In this document: piece after piece, positions 49,901 through 58,001 of the stretch
How the letters are laid out: the number at the start of each line of letters is the position of its first letter
Numbering within the stretch: position 1 is the stretch's first letter
From: Streptomyces sp. NBC_01262
GTDB taxonomy: Bacteria; Actinomycetota; Actinomycetes; Streptomycetales; Streptomycetaceae
Length of the DNA stretch: 64,000 nt
Assembly (NCBI RefSeq): GCF_036226365.1
Contig: NZ_CP108462.1
Location: 7,658,501 to 7,722,500 of the forward strand
Direction: 5' to 3'
Made by a program: the position numbers and the translations under genes
The notes under the pieces: generated by a model
The model's input: only the letters and a program-made list of their open reading frames with translations
Databases searched by the model: none
Told to the model about the DNA's origin: nothing

Positions 49901-51528
49901 TCTACCCGTGGATCGGCAGGACCCGGCACAGCACGCCGGGCGTCGGCCTGATCTCGCCGCCGCCGCACCACGACATCTACTCCATCGAGGACCTGGCTCA
50001 GCTGATCCACGACCTCAAGAACGCCAACCCCGACGCCCGCATCCACGTGAAGCTGGTCTCCGAGGTCGGCGTCGGAACCGTGGCCGCCGGTGTCAGCAAG
50101 GCGCACGCCGATGTCGTGCTCATCTCCGGCCACGACGGCGGCACCGGTGCTTCGCCCCTTACGTCGCTGAAGCACGCGGGCGGTCCCTGGGAGCTCGGCC
50201 TGGCCGAGACTCAGCAGACGCTGCTGCTCAACGGGCTGCGCGACCGCATCGTCGTCCAGACCGACGGCCAGCTCAAGACCGGCCGCGATGTCGTCATCGC
50301 CGCGCTGCTGGGCGCCGAGGAGTTCGGTTTCGCGACCGCGCCCCTGGTCGTCTCCGGCTGCGTCATGATGCGCGTCTGCCACCTGGACACCTGCCCGGTC
50401 GGCATCGCCACCCAGAACCCGGAGCTGCGCGAGCGCTTCTCCGGCAAGGCCGAATACGTCGTGAACTTCTTCGAGTTCATCGCGCAGGAGGTCCGCGAGC
50501 TGCTCGCCGAGCTCGGCTTCCGCACCATCGAGGAGGCCGTCGGCCACGCCGAGCTGATCGACACCACCCAGGCGGTTGACCACTGGAAGGCGCAGGGCCT
50601 GGACCTGTCCTCCCTCTTCTACGTGCCCGAGCTTCCCGAGGGCGCCGTCCTGCACCGCACGGTGGAGCAGGACCACGGCCTGGCGAAGGCGCTCGACAAC
50701 GAGCTGATCAAGCTCGCCGCCGACGCGCTGGAGAACGGCGAGCCGGTCCGCGCGCAGGTCAAGGTGCGTAACGTCAACCGCACGGTCGGCACCATGCTCG
50801 GCCACGAGGTGACCAAGAAGTACGGTGGCGCCGGGCTCCCCGACGACACCATCGACATCACCCTCGTCGGCTCCGCCGGCCAGTCGTTCGGCGCCTTCCT
50901 CCCCAAGGGCATCACCCTGCGCCTGGAGGGCGACGCCAACGACTACGTCGGCAAGGGCCTGTCCGGCGGCCGTGTCATCGTCCGCCCGGACCGGGGCGCC
51001 GACCACCTCGCGGAGTACTCCACGATCGCGGGCAACACGATCGGCTACGGCGCCACCGGCGGCGAGCTGTTCCTGCGCGGCCGCACCGGCGAGCGCTTCT
51101 GCGTCCGCAACTCCGGTGCCACCGTAGTCTCGGAGGGCGTGGGCGACCACGGCTGCGAGTACATGACCGGCGGCCGGGCGGTCGTGCTGGGCGAGACGGG
51201 CCGCAACTTCGCGGCCGGCATGTCCGGCGGCATCGCGTACGTCCTCGACCTGAACCCCGACAACGTCAACACCGGCATGGTGAACGTCGAGGCGCTGGAC
51301 GCGGACGACATCAAGTGGCTGCACGACGTGGTGCGCCGCCACGAGGAGGAGACCGGCTCGACGGTGGCCACCAGGCTCCTCGCCGACTGGGGTAACACCC
51401 TGACCCGCTTCGGCAAGGTCATGCCGAGGGACTACAAGGCAGTGCTCGCCGCCAAGAACGCCGCCGAGCAGGCCGGACTCAGCGAGTCCGAGACCACCGC
51501 GAAGATGATGGAGGCGGCAAATGGCTGA
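46930..51528 (+). CDS. gltB: Glutamate synthase large subunit
   Basis: Makes two glutamates from glutamine and 2-oxoglutarate. It has 1532 residues in normal order: class II glutaminase with nucleophile C37 (HDACGVGF, so a 36-residue propeptide is expected), the central domain, the FMN-binding synthase domain with the loop GHDGGTGASP, the [3Fe-4S] site C-x5-C-x4-C in CVMMRVCHLDTC, and the C-terminal GXGXG domain. ATG 46930 follows GGGAG by 6 nt. It overlaps gltD by 8 nt. Confidence 0.97.
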   Translation: MRSASTQPEPTGSRWAHMDGRPAPQGMYDPRNEHDACGVGFVATLTGEADHALVEQALTVLRNLEHRGATGAEPDSGDGAGILLQVPDAFLREAVAEAGFALPAAGHYAVGIAFLPVDDEDRAKAVESIERIAAEEDLKVLGWREVPIAPGLLGATARSTMPYFSQLFVEDANGATKAGIDLDRPAFVLRKRAEREADVYFPSLSARTIVYKGMLTTGQLEPFFPDLSDRRIATAIALVHSRFSTNTFPSWPLAHPYRFVAHNGEINTVKGNRNWMRARESQLKSDLFGGDLERIFPVATPEASDTATFDEVLELLHLGGRSLPHSVLMMIPEAWENHDSMDPARRAFYQYHSTLMEPWDGPACVTFTDGVQVGAVLDRNGLRPGRYWVTDDGLVVLASESGVLDIAPEKVVKKGRLQPGHMFLVDTAEHRIIEDSEIKAQLAAENPYAEWLEAGLIHLNDLPEREHISYTHASVTRRQQTFGYTEEELRVILAPMAKTGGEPLGSMGTDSPIAALSARPRLLFDYFTQLFAQVTNPPLDAIREELVTSLISAVGPSGNLLEPSPASCRNITLPFPVIDNDELAKLIHINADGDLPGLKAATLSGLYRVSGGGEALAARLAEICAEADAAIEDGARFIVLSDRHSDAEHAPIPSLLLTSAVHHHLIRTKQRTQVGLMIEAGDVREVHHVALLIGFGAAAVNPYLAMESVEDLLRAGTFLQDIEPEAAIRNLIKALGKGVLKVMSKMGISTVASYRGAQVFEAIGLDSEFVDTYFTGTDSKIGGAGLDVIAQEVAARHAKAYPASGIAAAHRRLEIGGEYQWRREGEPHLFDPDTVFRLQHSTRSRRYDIFKQYTSRVDEQAERLMTLRGLFKFKNSEEAARTPISIDEVEPVSEIVKRFSTGAMSYGSISMEAHETLAIAMNQLGGKSNTGEGGEDPDRLYDPARRSAIKQVASGRFGVTSEYLVNADDIQIKMAQGAKPGEGGQLPGHKVYPWIGRTRHSTPGVGLISPPPHHDIYSIEDLAQLIHDLKNANPDARIHVKLVSEVGVGTVAAGVSKAHADVVLISGHDGGTGASPLTSLKHAGGPWELGLAETQQTLLLNGLRDRIVVQTDGQLKTGRDVVIAALLGAEEFGFATAPLVVSGCVMMRVCHLDTCPVGIATQNPELRERFSGKAEYVVNFFEFIAQEVRELLAELGFRTIEEAVGHAELIDTTQAVDHWKAQGLDLSSLFYVPELPEGAVLHRTVEQDHGLAKALDNELIKLAADALENGEPVRAQVKVRNVNRTVGTMLGHEVTKKYGGAGLPDDTIDITLVGSAGQSFGAFLPKGITLRLEGDANDYVGKGLSGGRVIVRPDRGADHLAEYSTIAGNTIGYGATGGELFLRGRTGERFCVRNSGATVVSEGVGDHGCEYMTGGRAVVLGETGRNFAAGMSGGIAYVLDLNPDNVNTGMVNVEALDADDIKWLHDVVRRHEEETGSTVATRLLADWGNTLTRFGKVMPRDYKAVLAAKNAAEQAGLSESETTAKMMEAANG

Positions 51529-52981
51529 CCCGAAGGGCTTCCTCACCACGCCCCGCGAGACGGCCCCGACCCGTCCCGTCGACGAGCGCAAGAAGGACTG
51601 GAACGAGGTCTACGTTCCCGGCGGGCTGCTGCCGATCATCAGCAAGCAGGCCGGGCGCTGCATGGACTGCGGCATCCCCTTCTGTCACAACGGCTGTCCG
51701 CTGGGGAACCTGATCCCCGAGTGGAACGACTACGCCTACCGCGGGGACTGGCAGGCCGCGAGCGAGCGCCTGCACGCCACCAACAACTTCCCGGAGTTCA
51801 CCGGGCGGCTGTGCCCGGCGCCGTGTGAGTCGGCGTGCGTGCTGGGCATCAACCAGCCCGCCGTCACCATCAAGAACGTCGAAGTCACCATCATCGACAA
51901 GGCCTGGGACAGCGGCGACGTCACCCCGCAGCCCCCGGACCGGCTGTCCGGCAAGACCGTCGCCGTCATCGGCTCCGGCCCCGCGGGACTCGCCGCCGCC
52001 CAGCAGCTGACCCGGGCGGGCCACACGGTCGCGGTGTTCGAGCGCGCCGACCGCATCGGCGGACTGCTGCGCTACGGCATCCCCGAGTTCAAGATGGAGA
52101 AGCGGCACATCAACCGCCGCATCGAGCAGATGCGCGCGGAGGGCACCAGGTTCCGCACCGGCGTCCAGATCGGCACCGACCTCGACGGCGCGAAGCTGCG
52201 CAGGCGCTACGACGCCGTGGTCATCGCCGCCGGCGCCACCCAGGCCCGTGACCTGCCGGCCGAGGGGCGCGAGCTCAAGGGCATCTACCAGGCCATGGAG
52301 TACCTGCCGCTGGCCAACAAGGTGCAGGAGGGCGACTTCGTCACCCCGCCGATCAGCGCCGCCGGCAAGCACGTGGTCGTCATCGGCGGCGGCGACACCG
52401 GCGCGGACTGCGTCGGCACCGCCCACCGCCAGGGCGCGGCCTCGGTCACCCAGCTGGAGATCATGCCCCGGCCGAGCGACAGCCGCCCGGCCAACCAGCC
52501 CTGGCCGACCATGCCGATGACGTACAAGGTCACCTCGGCGCACGAGGAGGGCGGCGAGCGGGTCTACGCCGTCAACACCGTGCGGTTCGAGGGCGACGAG
52601 GAAGGCAACGTCAAGGCGCTGCACCTGGTCGAGGTCAAGTTCGAGGACGGCAGGTTCGTCCCGCAGCCCGGCACCGAGAAGGTCATCCCGGCCGAACTGG
52701 TCACCCTGGCCATGGGCTTCACCGGCACCGACCAGAAGAACGGCCTGGTCGAGCAGCTCGGCCTGCAGCTGGACGCGCGCGGCAACATCGCGCGCGACGG
52801 CGACTACGCGACCAACGTCGGCGGCGTCTTCGTCGCCGGTGACGCCGGCCGCGGCCAGTCGCTGATCGTCTGGGCCATCGCCGAGGGCCGCTCCGCCGCC
52901 CGCGCGGTGGACCGCTTCCTCACCGGCGCCAGCACCCTGCCGGCCCCGATCCGGCCGACGGACCGCCCGCTGACGGTCTGA
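51521..52981 (+). CDS. gltD: Glutamate synthase small subunit
   Basis: FAD protein that passes electrons from NADPH to GltB, 486 residues. The N-terminus has the cysteine clusters for two [4Fe-4S] centres (CMDCGIPFCHNGCPL and CPAPCESACVL). The FAD site is VIGSGPAGLAAAQQ and the NADPH site VVIGGGDTGADC. The start codon lies inside the gltB end, so the two subunits are made together. Two hairpins follow the stop. Confidence 0.97.
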   Translation: MADPKGFLTTPRETAPTRPVDERKKDWNEVYVPGGLLPIISKQAGRCMDCGIPFCHNGCPLGNLIPEWNDYAYRGDWQAASERLHATNNFPEFTGRLCPAPCESACVLGINQPAVTIKNVEVTIIDKAWDSGDVTPQPPDRLSGKTVAVIGSGPAGLAAAQQLTRAGHTVAVFERADRIGGLLRYGIPEFKMEKRHINRRIEQMRAEGTRFRTGVQIGTDLDGAKLRRRYDAVVIAAGATQARDLPAEGRELKGIYQAMEYLPLANKVQEGDFVTPPISAAGKHVVVIGGGDTGADCVGTAHRQGAASVTQLEIMPRPSDSRPANQPWPTMPMTYKVTSAHEEGGERVYAVNTVRFEGDEEGNVKALHLVEVKFEDGRFVPQPGTEKVIPAELVTLAMGFTGTDQKNGLVEQLGLQLDARGNIARDGDYATNVGGVFVAGDAGRGQSLIVWAIAEGRSAARAVDRFLTGASTLPAPIRPTDRPLTV

Positions 52982-53024
52982 CGCCCCAGAAGCGTTCCCG
53001 TACAACGGCGTACGGAACGGAAAC

Positions 53025-53064
53025 CACAGCGCCCGCCTCCACCCGACCGGAGGCGGGCGCTGTG
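53025..53064. terminator. Strong stem-loop terminator after gltD
   Basis: A perfect 16-bp stem, CACAGCGCCCGCCTCC (53025-53040) with its complement (53049-53064), and an 8-nt loop, 43 nt after the stop. A weaker hairpin (about 52992-53020) precedes it. Confidence 0.9.
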
Positions 53065-53072
53065 ACGTGCGC

Positions 53073-53112
53073 GTATGCGTAATGTGCGCATGGCGTGAAT
53101 GTGTATGCGTAA
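53073..53112. repeat. Direct repeat GTATGCGTAA, two copies 30 bp apart
   Basis: Identical 10-mers at 53073-53082 and 53103-53112, about three helical turns apart and roughly 140-180 bp before the MHYT gene. They could be operator sites for that transcription unit. There is no match to a factor I know. Confidence 0.45.
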
Positions 53113-53252
53113 CCCGGTGAGTGTTATGCAGTTCACGGTGGCCAATTGTGCGGGCATCGCCGGGATGCGCGCTTCGCCCGGTGTTCGGCCCGCCGGGCGA
53201 ATGACATGATCCCCCTTCCGGGTTACCGGTGGTACCTGAGAGGAATCCCCCC

Positions 53253-54032
53253 ATGGGTCATGTCGATCATTTCAGCGCCGGCTGGGTCACTCCCGTACTA
53301 TCCTTTGCGATGGCCTGTGTCGGCGCGGCGCTCGGACTGCGCTGTACCGTACGGGCCTTGGAGTCCACCGGGGCCTCCAAGCGCAACTGGCTGGTGCTCG
53401 CGTCCATCGCCATCGGCTCCGGTATCTGGACCATGCACTTCATCGCCATGCTCGGCTTCGGCGTCACCGGCACCCCCATCCGGTACGACGTCCCGCTCAC
53501 CGCGCTCAGCCTGGTCGTCGCGATGGCGGTCGTCGGCGCCGGTGTCTTCACGGCGGGCTTCGGCAAGTCCCGCGTACGCGCGGTGCTGATGGGCGGCCTG
53601 GGCACCGGCCTCGGGGTCGCAGCCATGCACTACATCGGCATGGCGGCCCTCAACCTGCACGGCGAGGTGGACTACGACCCGAAGATGGTCGCCCTCTCCA
53701 TCCTGATCGCGGTCGTGGCCGCCACCGCGGCGCTCGCGATCACGCTGACCGTACGCGGCCCGGTCGTCGCCACCATCGCGTCCCTGGTCATGGGCGTCGC
53801 GGTGGTCAGCATGCACTACACCGCGATGTACGCGGTCAGCATCGTCCTCGACCCGAGCAGCGCCTCCCTGCCGGGCGCCACGGCGACCGAGTTCATCTTC
53901 CCGCTGGCCGTGCTGCTCGGCTCGTTCCTCTTCCTCACCTCCGCGTATGTGGCGCTCTCCCCGACCGGCAAGCGCCATGACACCGCCCTGTCGGCGGAGT
54001 TGCTCCGCGAGGTCGAACTCATCACCGCCTGA
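53253..54032 (+). CDS. MHYT-domain integral membrane sensor
   Basis: A 259-residue protein with seven predicted membrane segments and three MHYT-type motifs: MHFIAM, MHYIGM and MHYTAM. These residues are proposed to bind copper and sense O2, CO or NO. It has no output domain of its own, so a partner must carry the signal. The histidine-kinase gene follows 20 nt downstream. ATG 53253 with GAGAGGAA upstream. Confidence 0.92.
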   Translation: MGHVDHFSAGWVTPVLSFAMACVGAALGLRCTVRALESTGASKRNWLVLASIAIGSGIWTMHFIAMLGFGVTGTPIRYDVPLTALSLVVAMAVVGAGVFTAGFGKSRVRAVLMGGLGTGLGVAAMHYIGMAALNLHGEVDYDPKMVALSILIAVVAATAALAITLTVRGPVVATIASLVMGVAVVSMHYTAMYAVSIVLDPSSASLPGATATEFIFPLAVLLGSFLFLTSAYVALSPTGKRHDTALSAELLREVELITA

Positions 54033-54052
54033 CATACCGAACAAGGACCCCC

Positions 54053-56014
54053 ATGCGTGGCACCCGTAACGCCGACCGGCTGCGCCCCAGATCGGTCAGA
54101 GCGAAGATCGTCTCCCTGCTCATGCTCCCCATCGTGTCGCTGATGGCGCTGTGGGGTTTCGCCGCGGTCAACACCGCCTCCAACATCGGTGACCTGCAGC
54201 GGCTCAAGGAAGTCAACTCCCAACTCCTCACCCCCCTCGACGCGTTCACCACCGCTCTGCAGGCCGAGCGCGCCGCGGCAGTGCGGGGCGAAGGCAAGAA
54301 GCTGACCGTCGCCCAGAAGGCCACCGACGCCGCCGCGACCGCCCTCCAGGACGGCATCAACTCCAGCAGCGCCGACGCCGGACTGCTCGACTCCAGCCTG
54401 CCCGGCCGCATCAGCCGGCTGGACAAGGACATCAGCGCGCTCGCGACACTGCGCACGGACACCACCTTCGACACCCGGTACGCCGACTACACCGCCGTCA
54501 TCGAGCACGGCTTCGCCGTCACCGGCGCGCTCACCGGCCTCCAGGACACCGAGGTCACCTCCGAGGCCCGCGTCGTCCTCGAACTCTCCCGCGCCCGCGA
54601 GGCCATCGCCCGCGAGGACGCGGTGCTCGGCGCCGCCCGCGCCGAGGGGACGCTCACCAAGAAGCAGTACGGCGTCTTCGTCGGCGCCGTAGCCACCCAG
54701 CGGCTGCTCCTGCAGCCAGCCATTGCCGACCTGCACGCCGCCGACCGGACGACGTACGACGCGATCGTGTCCGGCGCCGACTTCAAGAACCTGCGGTCGG
54801 CCGAGAACAGCGTGCAGAGCGCGGGCCCCGGCGACTCGGCCGTCTCCGCGAACTCCCTTGCGGACTGGGACGCTTCGGCGGCCAACGTCCTGAAGGACCT
54901 GGGCCGCGCCCAGAGCGCGGCCGGCACCGCGGCCGCCGCCGCCGTCAACCCCTTCGGCCTGGCCACGCTCGGCGGCTCCGGAATCGCGGTGGTCCTGGGC
55001 CTGGTCGGCGTACTGCTGTCGCTGCTGGTCTCCGTGCGGGTCGGCCGCGGCCTCATCGTCGAACTCCTCGACCTGCGCAACTCGGCCCTGGACGTGGCCG
55101 GCCGCCGGCTGCCCCAGGCCATGCGCCGCCTGCACGCGGGCCAGGGCGTCGACATCGACGCCGAAGCCCCCGTGCGCAGGCTGATCGGCGACGAGCTCGC
55201 GCAGGTCGGCACCGCGCTCAACGCCGTGCAGCGCGCGGCGCTCAAGGCCGCCTCGCAGCGCGCCGAACTGCTCAGCGGCATCTCGGGTGTGTACGTCAGC
55301 ATCGCGCGCCGCAGCCAGGTGCTGCTGCACCGTCAGCTCGACCTGCTCGACACCATGGAGCGCCGCAACCACGACCCGGTCGAGCTGGAGGACCTGTACC
55401 GCCTGGACTACCTCACCACGCGCATGCGGCGTCACTCCGAGTCCCTGCTCATCCTCTCCGGCATCCCCGCCGGGCGCGGCTGGCGCGACCCCATCCTCCT
55501 GGTGGACGTCCTGCGCGCGGCGGTCGCGGAGATCGAGGACATCAACCGCGTCCAGGTCCGTGAGGTCCCGCCGGTCTCGCTGGCCGGCCCGGCCGTCGCC
55601 GATGTCATCCACCTGCTGGCCGAACTGGTGGAGAACGCGTCCTCCTTCTCGCCGCCCAGCACCAAGGTCGAGGTGCGCGCGCAGGTCGGCCACGACGGCC
55701 TGCTCCTGGAGATCGAGGACTGCGGCTTCGGCATGAAGGACGACGCCCTGGCCGCCGCCAACAGCAAGCTGCAGTCCCAGCGCGTCGACCTCCTCGACAC
55801 CAAGCAGCTCGGCCTGTTCGTCGTCAACCGCCTCGCCCAGCGCCAGGACATCCACGTCGAACTGCGCCACAGCCCGGCCGGCGGCGTCACCGTCGTCGTC
55901 CTCCTCCCCGCCGCCCTGCTGCGGGAGCAGCCCGCCCCCGTGCGGGTCGCGGCGGGTTACGACCGCGGGCTGGCCCCGGCCGCCGCGCTGATCCCGAACC
56001 AGCGGCACTCGTAA
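54053..56014 (+). CDS. NIT-type sensor histidine kinase-like protein
   Basis: A 653-residue membrane protein. Membrane segment 1 (about 19-39), an extracellular helical NIT-like (nitrate/nitrite sensing) domain to about residue 290, membrane segment 2 (about 303-325), then a HAMP-like region and an HATPase_c domain with N-box HLLAELVENASSFSPP near 519 and G-box DCGFGM near 557. The dimer region does not show a canonical H-box. It resembles CvnA of streptomycete conservons, but the usual roadblock, DUF742 and GTPase genes do not follow. No response regulator is adjacent. Confidence 0.88.
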   Translation: MRGTRNADRLRPRSVRAKIVSLLMLPIVSLMALWGFAAVNTASNIGDLQRLKEVNSQLLTPLDAFTTALQAERAAAVRGEGKKLTVAQKATDAAATALQDGINSSSADAGLLDSSLPGRISRLDKDISALATLRTDTTFDTRYADYTAVIEHGFAVTGALTGLQDTEVTSEARVVLELSRAREAIAREDAVLGAARAEGTLTKKQYGVFVGAVATQRLLLQPAIADLHAADRTTYDAIVSGADFKNLRSAENSVQSAGPGDSAVSANSLADWDASAANVLKDLGRAQSAAGTAAAAAVNPFGLATLGGSGIAVVLGLVGVLLSLLVSVRVGRGLIVELLDLRNSALDVAGRRLPQAMRRLHAGQGVDIDAEAPVRRLIGDELAQVGTALNAVQRAALKAASQRAELLSGISGVYVSIARRSQVLLHRQLDLLDTMERRNHDPVELEDLYRLDYLTTRMRRHSESLLILSGIPAGRGWRDPILLVDVLRAAVAEIEDINRVQVREVPPVSLAGPAVADVIHLLAELVENASSFSPPSTKVEVRAQVGHDGLLLEIEDCGFGMKDDALAAANSKLQSQRVDLLDTKQLGLFVVNRLAQRQDIHVELRHSPAGGVTVVVLLPAALLREQPAPVRVAAGYDRGLAPAAALIPNQRHS

Positions 56015-56023
56015 CTGCCGCGA

Positions 56024-56713
56024 CTACCCGGTGCCCGGGGGGAGATTCCGTGCCGTCAGGTCGCGGAACTCCCCCCGGGCGTCCTCGGTGTAGACCCCGA
56101 CGCTGCCACGGCCGTACGGCCGCTCGGTGTCGGTGTACGAGGTCAGCTCCCGGCCGCCGACCTGCACCGAGAAGGCCGCGCCCCGCTGGGTGACCAGCAC
56201 CTGGTACCAGCGGCCGACGGGGAAGCGGGCCGGGCCGGTGGCCAGGAAGCGCTGGCCGCCCGGATAGGCGGGGTCGCGCTTGCCGAGCTCCCAGCCGTTG
56301 GGCTTGAGGGTGACGTAGTAGAAGTGCTCGGGGTCGGTGTACGACCAGAGCAGCCACGGCACTTCCCAGGGGTTGGGCTTCGGGGTCCGCAACTGGGCGA
56401 CGGCCCGCATCCGCGCCGAGAAGACCATGTCCCCGTAGACGGCGGTGGAGACGATGAGCCCGGCGTGGGTCTCGTCCGGGAGCCGGGCCGCCTGCGGGGC
56501 GATGGTCAGCGTGCCGTCGTGGCCGCAGTTCTCGCCGTAACCGTCGTACACCGACCGCCAGGCGCCGTGGACGGTCCCGTCCGCCCACGACGTCCTGCCC
56601 GGGCTGTCGGGTTGGCACGCGTACGCGGTGACGGCGATGCCCAGGGCGAGCAGGGCGATCAGCGCCGTCCGGCGGCTGACGACACCGGGACGACGACGGC
56701 GCTGGGACCCCAT
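56024..56713 (-). CDS. Exported lectin/glucanase-fold (DUF1080-like) protein
   Basis: A 229-residue protein with a basic N-terminus including SRRT, a hydrophobic segment (about 17-32), and Cys33 in TAYACQPD, a poor lipobox, so secretion or anchoring is open. The outside domain is a predicted beta sandwich like concanavalin/LamG folds (DMVFSARMRAVAQLR, HFYYVTLKPNGWELGK, PVGRWYQVLVTQRG, SVGVYTEDARGEFRDL), which usually binds or cuts sugars. It starts 5 nt after the epimerase stop and so belongs to the polysaccharide operon. Confidence 0.75.
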   Translation of the reverse strand: MGSQRRRRPGVVSRRTALIALLALGIAVTAYACQPDSPGRTSWADGTVHGAWRSVYDGYGENCGHDGTLTIAPQAARLPDETHAGLIVSTAVYGDMVFSARMRAVAQLRTPKPNPWEVPWLLWSYTDPEHFYYVTLKPNGWELGKRDPAYPGGQRFLATGPARFPVGRWYQVLVTQRGAAFSVQVGGRELTSYTDTERPYGRGSVGVYTEDARGEFRDLTARNLPPGTG

Positions 56714-56718
56714 GCCGG

Positions 56719-57945
56719 TCAGTATGTCCCCGGGCCGCCCTGCTCGGGGACGAATGCCGCAACCGGCGCCAACGAGCCCATGTCCTCCCCGAAATCCTCC
56801 GCGAAGTCCTCGGCGAGCTGGGCGAGAATCCGCTCCGCGGCCCGCCCGTCGCCGAAGGGATTGCCCGCCGCGGCCATCCGCCGGTAGGCGTCGGGATCAT
56901 CCAGCAGCTGGCCGGCGGCCTTGAGCACGGCCTCGGGCTCGGTGCCGATCAGCCGGGCGGCCCCGACCTCGACCGCCTCCGGGCGCTCGGTGGTCGTACG
57001 CAGCACCAGGGCGGGCTTGCCCAGGGTGGGGGCCTCCTCCTGGATGCCGCCGGAGTCGGTGAGCACCAGGTCGCAGTCGGCGAGGGTGGCGGCGAAGTCG
57101 AGATAGTCCAGCGGCTCGGTCACGGTGATCCGGGGATGGTCGCTCAGCTCGGGCAGCAGCGCCTCGCGGACGGCCGGGCTCTTGTGCAGCGGCAGCACGA
57201 TCTCCACATCCCCCCGGTCCGCCAGTCGCCGCACCGACCGGCCCATCGCCCGCATCCGGTCGCCCTGGTTCTCCCGGCGGTGCAGGGTGAGCAGCACCTT
57301 GCGCAGGCCGCTCCCGGCGCCACTGCGGAAGGTGCTGCGCCCGACGCCGGCCTCCAGCACCCACAGCAGGTTGTCGATGACGGTGTTGCCGGTGGTGAAC
57401 ACCTGCGCGCTGGGGGTGCCCTCCGCGGTGAGATGCCCGGCGGACCGCGCGGTCGGCGCGAAGTGCCAGCGCGCGATACGGCCGATGAGCCGGCGGTTCA
57501 GCTCCTCCGGGAAGGGGTTGTCCAGCACGCCCGTGCGCAGGCCCGCCTCGACATGCGCGACCGGTACGCGTTCGTAGAAGGCGGCCAGCGCCCCGGCCAG
57601 CGCGGTCGTGGTGTCGCCCTGGACGACCACGAGGTCGGGGCGCTCGGCCCGGATCACCTCGCCCAGGCCCTCGACCAGGCGGGCCGTCAGCTCCGAGAGC
57701 TGCTGGCGGTCGCGCATCACGTCGAGGTCCGACCTGACCTGGACCTGGAGGAGGCCGAGCATCTGGTGCAGCATCTCGCGGTGCTGGCCGGTGGTCACCA
57801 CGATCGGTTCGAAGAGGGCGGCGGCGCCCATCGCCCGGGCGACGGGCGCGAGTTTGATCGCCTCCGGGCGGGTGCCGAGGACGAGCATGGCGCGGATCGC
57901 GCCCTGAGCGGCTGCGGGCACGGCTGCGGGCATGGCTGTGGACAT
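56719..57945 (-). CDS. wecB: UDP-N-acetylglucosamine 2-epimerase (non-hydrolysing)
   Basis: Converts UDP-GlcNAc to UDP-ManNAc, 408 residues. Landmarks are LGTRPEAIKLAPV, VQGDTTTALAGALAAFY, HVEAGLRTG, PEELNRRLIG, LTLHRREN and TDSGGIQEEAPTLGKP. ATG 57945 with AGGGGGA upstream; the first 17 residues are an Ala-rich extension. It lies 56 nt after the glycosyltransferase on the same strand, which suggests that ManNAc, or a sugar made from it, enters the polymer. Confidence 0.93.
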   Translation of the reverse strand: MSTAMPAAVPAAAQGAIRAMLVLGTRPEAIKLAPVARAMGAAALFEPIVVTTGQHREMLHQMLGLLQVQVRSDLDVMRDRQQLSELTARLVEGLGEVIRAERPDLVVVQGDTTTALAGALAAFYERVPVAHVEAGLRTGVLDNPFPEELNRRLIGRIARWHFAPTARSAGHLTAEGTPSAQVFTTGNTVIDNLLWVLEAGVGRSTFRSGAGSGLRKVLLTLHRRENQGDRMRAMGRSVRRLADRGDVEIVLPLHKSPAVREALLPELSDHPRITVTEPLDYLDFAATLADCDLVLTDSGGIQEEAPTLGKPALVLRTTTERPEAVEVGAARLIGTEPEAVLKAAGQLLDDPDAYRRMAAAGNPFGDGRAAERILAQLAEDFAEDFGEDMGSLAPVAAFVPEQGGPGTY

Positions 57946-58001
57946 GGACGGGTCCCCCTGGGGTGATGGAAAGCGAAGCGTTGCGAAGTGAGGTGGGTGT
58001 T

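Noticed and set aside
46819..51591. 1590-codon open frame antisense to gltB
   Set aside because: A shadow of gltB; no domain and biased composition.
56600..56640. Lipobox in the lectin-like exported protein
   Set aside because: The residues before Cys33 (AYA) do not fit a normal lipobox, so I did not call it a lipoprotein.
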